Source of the DNA: JBQCEE01 sp051960575
GTDB lineage: Bacteria > Actinomycetota > Actinomycetes > Mycobacteriales > Jatrophihabitantaceae
Assembly (NCBI RefSeq): GCF_051960575.1
Contig: NZ_JBQCEE010000018.1
Location: 1-7,835 of the forward strand
Length of the DNA stretch: 7,835 bases
Direction of reading: 5' to 3'
Shown here: positions 1 through 6,311 of the stretch, one piece after another
Position numbering within the stretch: position 1 is the stretch's first letter
How the letters are laid out: each line of letters starts with the position of its first letter
Position numbers and translations under genes: made by a program
Notes under the pieces: generated by a model
Told to the model about the DNA's origin: nothing
The model's input: only the letters and a program-made list of their open reading frames with translations
The model's database searches: none

Positions 1-966
1 GCCGAACAGCACGAGCACGGCCGCGCAGCCGATGAGCCCGAGTTCCTCGCCGATGATGGCGAAGACGTAGTCGGAGTTCGCGTTCGGCACCCAGCCGTAC
101 TTCGACGTGCCCTGGCCGAGGCCGACCCCGAAGACGCCGCCCGAGGCGAGTGCGTACAGACCTTCCACGGTGTGGAAGCCGGTGTTCTTGGCGTCCTTGA
201 ACGGGTGCAGGAATGTGATCAGCCGCTCCCAGCGGTAGGGCGCGGCGAAGGCCAGGGCGGCAACGGCGGCGGCAAGCACGGCGACGACCGCGACGAAGTA
301 GCGCATCGGCATGCCGACCATCCACAGCAACCCGAGCAGGATCAGCATGAAGCAGCAGGTGGTGCCCAGGTCCGGTTCCAGCATCACCAGGCCGGCGACG
401 AGCGCGAACACCGGAATCAGCGGGACGAACAGGTGCCGGGCACGACGCAGCGTCCCGAACTGCTGTTTGCGCGCCAGCAGGTCGCCGCCCCACAGCAGTA
501 TCGCCACCTTCGCGACCTCGGACGGCTGCAGTTGCAGCGGGCCCAGGTCGATCCACCGGCGGGCGCCGTACACGCCGACGCCGATGCCGGGGATCAGCAC
601 CGCCACGAGCGACGCGAGCGCCAGGGCGAGGATCGGGTACACGAGCATGCGCAGCACGCGCGGCGAGAGCCGCATCGCGAACCAGAAGATCGGCAGCCCG
701 ATCGCGACGAAGACGACCTCCTTGCGCATCTGCGCCCAGATCGAGACGCCGGCCGAGCCGTCGGACGCCGCGATGGTCGTCGAGATCGCCATGAGGATGC
801 CGAAGCCGAGCAGGCCGGCGGCTGCGAGCATGAGCAGCTGCACGGACGCGTAGGGCTTGTCGAGGAACCGCACGCCGTCAGCGGGCTCGCGGTCGGTGTC
901 CCGCGAGGGGCGCGACGGCAGGCCGGGGAGGGCGGGCAGGCGGTCGCGCAGCTGGGTCAGGTTCAT
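1..966 (-). CDS. ftsW: FtsW, septal SEDS peptidoglycan polymerase (3' end cut by window edge)
   Basis: This is a polytopic membrane protein of the SEDS family. Such proteins polymerise lipid II into glycan strands at the septum together with the transpeptidase FtsI. The frame is open from ATG at 966 to the left edge, giving 322 residues. Residues 1-40 are a hydrophilic, Pro/Arg-rich cytoplasmic tail, followed by repeated hydrophobic segments starting near 42. Family motifs are present: RRWIDLGPLQLQPSE at 136-150, PDLG at 198-201, and NSDYVFAIIGEELG at 297-310. Asp299 aligns by motif with the catalytic Asp of SEDS enzymes (Asp297 in E. coli FtsW, from family knowledge). The start overlaps the murD stop as ATGA, implying translational coupling; no strong Shine-Dalgarno is visible. 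The last transmembrane segments and C-terminal tail lie outside the window. The paralogue RodA is the alternative, but the position between murD and the left edge of a dcw cluster favours FtsW. Confidence 0.95.
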   Translation of the reverse strand, partial: MNLTQLRDRLPALPGLPSRPSRDTDREPADGVRFLDKPYASVQLLMLAAAGLLGFGILMAISTTIAASDGSAGVSIWAQMRKEVVFVAIGLPIFWFAMRLSPRVLRMLVYPILALALASLVAVLIPGIGVGVYGARRWIDLGPLQLQPSEVAKVAILLWGGDLLARKQQFGTLRRARHLFVPLIPVFALVAGLVMLEPDLGTTCCFMLILLGLLWMVGMPMRYFVAVVAVLAAAVAALAFAAPYRWERLITFLHPFKDAKNTGFHTVEGLYALASGGVFGVGLGQGTSKYGWVPNANSDYVFAIIGEELGLIGCAAVLVLFG

Positions 967-2327
967 GCGCCCAGCGCGTGGACGGCGGCGGCGAACGCGT
1001 CGCCCCGGGCCCCGTAGCCGGCGAACATGTCGTACGAGGCCGCCGCCGGCGCGAGGAGCACGGTGTCACCGGGACGGGCTAGTTCCGCGGCAGCGCGGAC
1101 GACCTCGGACATGGCCCTATCGTCGGTGATGGCCACCATGATCACGGGGATCTGCGGCGCGTGTCGCTGCAGGGCCGCTGCCAGCAGGGCGCGGTCGGCG
1201 CCGAGCAGCACGGCCGCCCGCAGCCGCGGCGCGACGGCCGCGACCAGGTCGTCCGGGTCGACGCCCTTGAGCTGACCGCCGGCGACCCAGACGATCGGCT
1301 CGTACGCCGTCAAGGACGCGAGCGCCGCGTGCGGGTTGGTGGCCTTGCTGTCGTCGACGTAGGTGACGCCGCCGCGCTCGGCGACGAACTGGTTGCGGTG
1401 CGGATCGGGGACGAACGACCGCAGCCCGTCGGCGACGGCGGCGGCCGGCACGTGCACGGCGCGCGCGAGCGCGGCGGCGGCGAGCGCGTTCGCGACGTTG
1501 TGCGACCCGGGCGGGTGCACCTCGCGCGCCTCGGCGAGCACGACACCGTCGTCGCCGAAGGCGCGGCTGACCAACCGCCCGTCGAGCACGCCGAGCGCAC
1601 CCTCGTCGGGCTCGCCGAGGGTGAAGGGCACGACGATCCGGTCGCGCACCGCGGCCAGGCGCGGCGCGACCTCGGGGTCGTCGAGGTTGCCGACCGCGAC
1701 ACCACCCGCCCAGACCTGCGCCTTCGCGTCGGCGTAGGCGGCGAAGCTGCCGTGCCAGTCGAGGTGGTCCTCGGCCAGGTTCAGCAGCGCGCCGGCGACC
1801 GGTGCGAGCGACGGCGCGAAGTGCAGCTGCTGGCTCGACAGCTCGACGGCGAGCACCTCGTACGGCGGGTCGGCCAGCACCGCGTCGATCATCGGCACGC
1901 CGACGTTGCCGACCGCGACGGCCCGCATCCCGCCCGCGCGCAGGATCGACTCGAGCATGTGCACGGTGGTCGTCTTGCCGTTCGTGCCGGTGATGGCGAG
2001 CCAGGCGGCGGGCCGCGGCCCGCGCAGCCGCCAGGCGAGCTCGGCCTCCCCCCACACGTCCACACCACGTGCCGCGGCGTCGACCAGCAGCGGGTCCGTC
2101 GGCCGCAGGCCCGGCGAGGCGACGACGAGGTCGACCATCGGCGGCACGGCGTCGACCGGCCCCAGCCACTCTGCGCCGGCGGCGACGAGCTCGTCGACCG
2201 CCGGCCCGCGGTCGCGCGCCGTGAGCAGCACCCGCGCCGACCGCGGCAGCAGCGCGCGGGCGGCGGAGGCGCCGGCCACGCCGACGCCGGCGACCAGCAC
2301 GCAGCGTCCGTCGAGCCCGTCAGCCAT
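963..2327 (-). CDS. murD: MurD, UDP-N-acetylmuramoyl-L-alanine:D-glutamate ligase
   Basis: This cytoplasmic ATP-dependent ligase adds D-glutamate to UDP-MurNAc-L-alanine. The protein is 454 residues from ATG 2327, normal for the family. The N-terminal Rossmann domain opens with VLVAGVGVAG (about 10-19). The central ATPase domain has the P-loop TGTNGKTTT (113-121), ELSSQQL (162-168) and the NLAEDHLDWH block (183-192). Lys202 in ADAKAQ sits where Mur ligases carry a carbamylated lysine. SHNVAN (275-280) follows, and the C-terminal domain has DDSKATNPHA (325-334) and APAAASYDMF (426-435). The last of these has Ala where many MurDs have Cys. An in-frame ATG at 2345 would add six residues. I chose 2327 because it overlaps the mraY stop by only 8 bases, like the other tight junctions here. 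Neither start has a convincing Shine-Dalgarno; 2345 has only a weak GGGG seven bases upstream. The stop overlaps the ftsW start by 4 bases. Confidence 0.96.
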   Translation of the reverse strand: MADGLDGRCVLVAGVGVAGASAARALLPRSARVLLTARDRGPAVDELVAAGAEWLGPVDAVPPMVDLVVASPGLRPTDPLLVDAAARGVDVWGEAELAWRLRGPRPAAWLAITGTNGKTTTVHMLESILRAGGMRAVAVGNVGVPMIDAVLADPPYEVLAVELSSQQLHFAPSLAPVAGALLNLAEDHLDWHGSFAAYADAKAQVWAGGVAVGNLDDPEVAPRLAAVRDRIVVPFTLGEPDEGALGVLDGRLVSRAFGDDGVVLAEAREVHPPGSHNVANALAAAALARAVHVPAAAVADGLRSFVPDPHRNQFVAERGGVTYVDDSKATNPHAALASLTAYEPIVWVAGGQLKGVDPDDLVAAVAPRLRAAVLLGADRALLAAALQRHAPQIPVIMVAITDDRAMSEVVRAAAELARPGDTVLLAPAAASYDMFAGYGARGDAFAAAVHALGA

Positions 2328-3411
2328 TGCCGATGAAGTCGGCATAGAACAGCCCCATGCCGAAGGCGACCGCCACGCCGCTCATGATCCAGAACCGGAC
2401 GATGACCGTGGTCGGCTCCCACCCGGCGAGTTCGAAGTGGTGGTGCAGCGGGGCCATGCGGAACACCCGTCTGCCGGTGCCGGTGCGGATGCGGGTGAAC
2501 TTGAACCAGCCGGTCTGGATGATCCCCGAGAGCGTCACCATGGCGAACAGGCCGCCGAGCACGACGAGCAGCAGCTCGGTGTGGGTGAGGATCGCCAGGC
2601 CCGCCATGAGGCCACCGAGCGCCATCGAGCCGGTGTCGCCCATGAAGATCTGCGCGGGCGGGGCGTTCCACCACAGGAAGCCGAAGCACGCCGCCATCGC
2701 CGCAGCGGCGACGAGCGCGACGTCGGCGGGGTCGCGCACGATGTAGCAACCGGCGGCCGGGCTGCTGCCGCAGCTGTACTTGGCCTGCAGGAACGCGATG
2801 AGGGTGAACGCGCCGAACACCATGGCGGACGAGCCGGCCGCCAGGCCGTCGAGGCCGTCGGTGAGGTTCACGGCGTTCGAGGTGGCGGTGACGATGAGAT
2901 AGGCGAGGATCACGAAGCCGATCGCGCCGAGCCCGATCGGCGCGATGTCGCGCACGAACGACAGATGGGTGGACGCGGGCCGGTCACCGAACCGGTTGCG
3001 GAACATCAGCGCGAAGACGCCGAAGACGACACCGACGACGAGCTGGCCCAGGAACTTCGCGCGCGCCCGCAGGCCCAGCGACCGCTGCTTGCGGATCTTG
3101 ATGAAGTCGTCGAGGAAGCCGACGACGCCGAGGCCGACCATGAGGAACAGCAGCAGCAGCCCGGACGCCGTGGGGCCGCCCTTGCCCTGGATGGCCAGCA
3201 CGACGTGCGCGACGCCGTAGCCGACCACCGTCGAGCCGATGATCGCGACGCCGCCCATGGTGGGGGTGCCGCGCTTGACCAGGTGCGACTGCGGGCCGTC
3301 GCTGCGGATCTCCTGCCCGAACCCACGTCGCCGGAACCACGCGACGACCAGCGGGGTGCAGAGAATCGAGGTGATCAGGGCGAAGACCGCGGCGATGAGG
3401 ATCGTCTTCAC
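2320..3411 (-). CDS. mraY: MraY, phospho-N-acetylmuramoyl-pentapeptide transferase (lipid I synthase)
   Basis: This integral membrane enzyme transfers phospho-MurNAc-pentapeptide from UDP to undecaprenyl phosphate, making lipid I on the inner face of the membrane. From GTG 3411 the protein is 363 residues, the usual MraY length, with about ten hydrophobic segments. Family motifs in order are KRGTPTMGG (46-54), the DDFIK aspartates (101-102), NLTDGLDGL (182-190), MGDTGSM (257-263) and PLHHHFE (321-327), so the Mg-binding and catalytic residues are intact. The GTG start overlaps the murF stop as GTGA and is preceded by a good Shine-Dalgarno. Two cysteines (214 and 222) lie in the loop between the NLTDGLDG and FLWWN regions, predicted to face outward. 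The frame is open upstream to 3912, but that extension has no hydrophobic or family sequence and lies inside murF, so it is not coding. Confidence 0.97.
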   Translation of the reverse strand: MKTILIAAVFALITSILCTPLVVAWFRRRGFGQEIRSDGPQSHLVKRGTPTMGGVAIIGSTVVGYGVAHVVLAIQGKGGPTASGLLLLFLMVGLGVVGFLDDFIKIRKQRSLGLRARAKFLGQLVVGVVFGVFALMFRNRFGDRPASTHLSFVRDIAPIGLGAIGFVILAYLIVTATSNAVNLTDGLDGLAAGSSAMVFGAFTLIAFLQAKYSCGSSPAAGCYIVRDPADVALVAAAAMAACFGFLWWNAPPAQIFMGDTGSMALGGLMAGLAILTHTELLLVVLGGLFAMVTLSGIIQTGWFKFTRIRTGTGRRVFRMAPLHHHFELAGWEPTTVIVRFWIMSGVAVAFGMGLFYADFIGNG

Positions 3412-4799
3412 GCCGTCGTCTCCCCTGTCAGCCGCGCGGCCAGCCGCTCGAGGCCGGCCGAGCGCGACGCCTTCACCAGCACGATGTCCCCCGGCTGCAG
3501 CTCGGCCTCGAGGGCCGCGACGGCGGCGGGGATGTCCGGCACCCAGCGTGACTCGCCGTCCCACGAGCCCTCGAGCGCCGCGCCGTGCTGGATGGGCCGG
3601 GCCTGGTCGCCGACGGCCAGCACCAGCGACACGTCGAGCCGCACGGCGAGGCGGCCGAGCGCGTCGTGCTCGTCCATCGCGTCGGCACCGAGCTCGGCCA
3701 TGTGGCCGAGCACGGCGATCGACCGCGCCTGCCGCGACCGGGCGATGGACGCGAGCGCCTTGAGCGCCGCGCGCATCGACTCGGGGTTGGCGTTGTAGGC
3801 GTCGTTGATGATCACGACGCCGTCGGGACGCTCGGTCACCTCCATGCGCCAGCGGCTGGCCGGCCGGGCCTCGCTCAGCGCGGTGGCGACCTCCGCCACG
3901 GACATGCCGCACTCGAGCGCGACGGCCGCGGCCGACAGCGCGTTGCCGACGTGGTGGCCGCCGACCAGCAGCATCGCCACCTCGGCCCGCTCGCCGCGCG
4001 CGAGCAGGGTGAATCGCGGCCGCCCAAGGTCGTCGAGGTGCACGTCCTCGGCACGCACGTCGGCGGTCGGGGCCTCGCCGACGGACACCACCCGGGCGGC
4101 GGTGCGCGGCGCCATCGCCGACACCAGCGGGTCGTCGGCGTTGAGCACGGCGACACCGTCGGCGGGCAGCGCCTCGACGAGCTCGCCCTTGGCCTGCGCG
4201 ATGGCCTCGCGCGAACCGAACTCGCCGAGGTGGGCGCTGCCGACGTTGAGAACGACGCCGATGCGCGGCCGGGCGATGCCGCAGAGGTACCGGATGTGGC
4301 CGACGCCCCGCGCGCTGTTCTCGAGCACCAGGTAGCGGGTGGACGCGTCGGCTCGCAACACCGTGTACGGGTGGCCGAGCTCGTTGTTGAACGAGCCGGG
4401 GGGCGCGACGGTCGGCCCGAGCCGCGCGAGCAGCTGCGCCATGAGGTCCTTCGTCGAGGTCTTGCCGCTCGACCCGGTGACACCGACGACGGTGAGTTCT
4501 GGCAGCCGCGACAGCACCTCGGTGGCCAGCCGGCCGACAGCCGCGAGCACGTCGCCGACCTCGATGCGCGCACCCGCGACGGGCCGGCTCACCAGCGCGG
4601 CCACGGCCCCCGCATCGAGCGCGGCCGCGACGAACTCGTGCCCGTCGACCTGCTCGCCGGCGAAGGCGAGGAACAGCCCGCCCGGCCCGACCTTGCGCGA
4701 GTCGAACTCGACGCCGCCGGTGACGGCGGTCGTCGGGTCGGCGTCGCGCAGCGTGCCGCCCACCGCCGCAGCGATCTCACCGAGGGTCAGCGGGATCAT
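3408..4799 (-). CDS. murF: MurF, UDP-MurNAc-tripeptide:D-alanyl-D-alanine ligase
   Basis: This enzyme makes the last cytoplasmic addition, joining D-Ala-D-Ala to UDP-MurNAc-tripeptide with ATP. The protein is 463 residues from ATG 4799. The N-terminal substrate domain includes the EFDSRKVGPGGLF segment (31-43). The ATPase domain has the P-loop GVTGSSGKTSTKD (106-118), NNELGHP (138-144), the NVGSAHLGEFGS block (185-196) and Lys204 in AQAKGE, the expected carbamylated lysine position. GHHVGNAL (281-288) follows, and the C-terminal domain has DAYNANPESM (333-342) and VKASRSAGLE (442-451). These motifs separate it from MurE and MurD. The start overlaps the murE stop as ATGA and has the strongest Shine-Dalgarno in the window. 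The frame is open upstream to 5549, but that part is out of frame with murE and has low-complexity Arg/Gly composition, so it was not used. The stop overlaps the GTG of mraY. Confidence 0.97.
   Translation of the reverse strand: MIPLTLGEIAAAVGGTLRDADPTTAVTGGVEFDSRKVGPGGLFLAFAGEQVDGHEFVAAALDAGAVAALVSRPVAGARIEVGDVLAAVGRLATEVLSRLPELTVVGVTGSSGKTSTKDLMAQLLARLGPTVAPPGSFNNELGHPYTVLRADASTRYLVLENSARGVGHIRYLCGIARPRIGVVLNVGSAHLGEFGSREAIAQAKGELVEALPADGVAVLNADDPLVSAMAPRTAARVVSVGEAPTADVRAEDVHLDDLGRPRFTLLARGERAEVAMLLVGGHHVGNALSAAAVALECGMSVAEVATALSEARPASRWRMEVTERPDGVVIINDAYNANPESMRAALKALASIARSRQARSIAVLGHMAELGADAMDEHDALGRLAVRLDVSLVLAVGDQARPIQHGAALEGSWDGESRWVPDIPAAVAALEAELQPGDIVLVKASRSAGLERLAARLTGETTA
3420..3425 (-). 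promoter_or_regulatory. Ribosome binding site of mraY
   Basis: On the minus strand this reads GGGGAG, ending eight bases before the GTG at 3411. It lies within the last codons of murF. It decides the mraY start in favour of the GTG that overlaps the murF stop, which also gives the normal MraY length. Confidence 0.7.
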
Positions 4800-6310
4800 C
4801 GCGGCACCTCCCGCAGCGCCTCGCGCAGCACCTCGCGGTCGTCGAAGGGGTGCACGACGCCTGCGACCTCCTGTCCCGTCTCGTGGCCCTTGCCGGCGAC
4901 GAGCACGGTGTCCCCGGGCCGCGCCGCCTCGACCGCCTCCAGGATCGCGGCCCGCCGGTCGCCGACCTCGCGCACCTCGCCGCGCTGTGATTCCGGCACG
5001 GCGAGCGCGCCGGCGACCATCGCCGCGCGGATGGCGGCCGGGTCCTCCGAGCGCGGGTTGTCGTCGGTGACGATGAGCAGTTCGGCGCCGCGCGCGGCGA
5101 TCTCGCCCATGTGCGGCCGCTTGCCGCGGTCGCGGTCGCCACCGCACCCGAGCACGACGATCAACCGCCCCTCGGTGAGCGGACGCAGCGCCTTGAGCGC
5201 CCCCTCGACCGCAGCGGGCTTGTGGCTGTAGTCGACCACCGCGAGGAACGGCTGGCCGGCGTCGACCCGCTCCATGCGTCCGGGCACCGCCGCGTGGCCG
5301 ACGGCGTCGGCGACGCCCGCGGGGTCGATGCCGGTCTCGGCCAGCAGCACCAGCGCGAGCAGGGCGTTGGCCACGTTGTACCGTCCGGGGATCGTGCACT
5401 CGGTCTCGAACTCGCCGCGCGGGCCGCGCACGCGGAACGCCGTCGCGCCGGCCGGGTGCGCGTGCACGTCGAATGCCGTCCAGTCGGCGACACCGGTCGT
5501 GCTCACGGTGACGAGATCGGCGTCCGCGGCCGCGAGGCGGCGACCCCACACGTCGTCCAGCATCGTCACGCCGCGGCGGGTGCGCCGGAACAGCGACGCC
5601 TTCGCGGCGAAGTAGTCGTCCATGTCGCGGTGGAAGTCGAGGTGGTCCTCGCTGAGGTTGGTGAAGGCACCGACGGCGAAGTCGATGCCGTCGACGCGGC
5701 CCATGGCGAGCGCGTGCGACGAGACCTCCACCGCCACGTCGGTGACGCCGCGCTCGCGCATGACGGCGAGCAGCGCCTGCAGTTCGGGCGCCTCCGGGGT
5801 GGTGAAGCCGGTGGGGATCTCGTCGTCGCCGATCATCGTCGCGACGGTGCCGATGAGGCCGGGCGTGCGTCCGGCAGCCAGCAGCCCGGCGCGCACGAGG
5901 AAGGTCGTCGTCGTCTTCCCGCTCGTGCCGGTCACCCCGAGCACGCGCAGGTGCTCACTGGGCCGGCCGTAGACCTCAGCGCTCACCGGGCCGAGCGCCG
6001 CGCGCACGTCGGCGACCTCGACCACCGGCAGGGCGGAGCCGGCCAGCTCGCGTCCGGCGGCATCGGTGAGCAGCGCGACCGCACCGGCCGCACGCGCCTC
6101 GCCGGCGAACGACGCGCCGTGCGCCGACCGGCCCGGCAGCGCCGCGAAGAGGTCACCGGGCCGGACGAACGCGGTGCCGGACGTGACGCCCGCGACCTCG
6201 GTCGCCGCGTCCGCCTCGTCGACCCGGCCGCCGACGAGCGCCGCGAGCGCGGCCAGGCGGCGGGGCGCCACCTGCGCCGGACGCGGGACTCCGGACGCGG
6301 GACCAGGCAC
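4796..6310 (-). CDS. murE: MurE, UDP-MurNAc-L-Ala-D-Glu:diaminopimelate ligase
   Basis: This enzyme adds the third, diamino acid residue to the peptidoglycan stem in the cytoplasm. The protein is 504 residues from GTG 6310. The N-terminal domain has the SGTAFVRPGDLFAALPG segment (44-60). The ATPase domain has the P-loop GVTGTSGKTTTT (125-136), EVSSHAL (195-201), NLSEDHLDFH (218-227) and Lys237 in AKASLF, the expected carbamylated lysine. YNVANAL (311-317... numbered from the start codon, about 311-317) and GRMERVD (344-350) follow. The C-terminal domain has DYSHKP (360-365), DNPR (417-420) and GKGHE (473-477). DNPR is the known hallmark of diaminopimelate-adding MurE, as opposed to lysine-adding enzymes; the isomer (meso or LL) cannot be read from it. 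The GTG lies one base past the ftsI stop, suggesting coupling, with no good Shine-Dalgarno. An in-frame GTG at 6271 is a shorter alternative. Extension to 6421 would add non-homologous sequence inside ftsI. The stop overlaps the murF start. Confidence 0.95.
   Translation of the reverse strand: MPGPASGVPRPAQVAPRRLAALAALVGGRVDEADAATEVAGVTSGTAFVRPGDLFAALPGRSAHGASFAGEARAAGAVALLTDAAGRELAGSALPVVEVADVRAALGPVSAEVYGRPSEHLRVLGVTGTSGKTTTTFLVRAGLLAAGRTPGLIGTVATMIGDDEIPTGFTTPEAPELQALLAVMRERGVTDVAVEVSSHALAMGRVDGIDFAVGAFTNLSEDHLDFHRDMDDYFAAKASLFRRTRRGVTMLDDVWGRRLAAADADLVTVSTTGVADWTAFDVHAHPAGATAFRVRGPRGEFETECTIPGRYNVANALLALVLLAETGIDPAGVADAVGHAAVPGRMERVDAGQPFLAVVDYSHKPAAVEGALKALRPLTEGRLIVVLGCGGDRDRGKRPHMGEIAARGAELLIVTDDNPRSEDPAAIRAAMVAGALAVPESQRGEVREVGDRRAAILEAVEAARPGDTVLVAGKGHETGQEVAGVVHPFDDREVLREALREVPR
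4805..4812 (-). promoter_or_regulatory. Ribosome binding site of murF
   Basis: On the minus strand this reads GGGAGGTG. Its GGAGG core (4807-4811) ends seven bases before the murF ATG at 4799. It is the best Shine-Dalgarno match in the window, lies inside the last codons of murE, and supports the ATG at 4799 over any upstream start. It suggests murF can recruit ribosomes independently as well as by coupling to murE termination. Confidence 0.8.
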
Positions 6311-6311
6311 G

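Noticed and set aside
963..966. The gene overlaps were considered as possible frameshift or fusion sites.
   Set aside because: Each protein has a complete, normal N- or C-terminus at the junction and clear stop and start codons, so these are ordinary coupled junctions.
172..1017. A 281-codon plus-strand frame over the ftsW region.
   Set aside because: The opposite strand encodes FtsW with its SEDS motifs and hydrophobic segments; the plus-strand product is highly charged and repetitive, typical of a shadow frame.
1906..3798. A 630-codon open frame on the plus strand, opposite murD, mraY and murF, and similar long plus-strand frames at 1161-2336, 3585-5231 and 5111-6325.
   Set aside because: They are antisense to genes with intact family motifs. 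Their translations are low-complexity (Arg, Ala, Gly, Asp, His) with no recognisable domain. Long antisense frames are expected where G+C is this high and stop codons are rare.
3411..5549. Upstream in-frame extensions of murF (to 5549) and mraY (to 3912), which would give 713- and 530-residue proteins.
   Set aside because: The added parts are Arg/Gly/Ala-rich frame-shifted readings of murE and murF. The shorter starts have good Shine-Dalgarno sequences and give normal family lengths.
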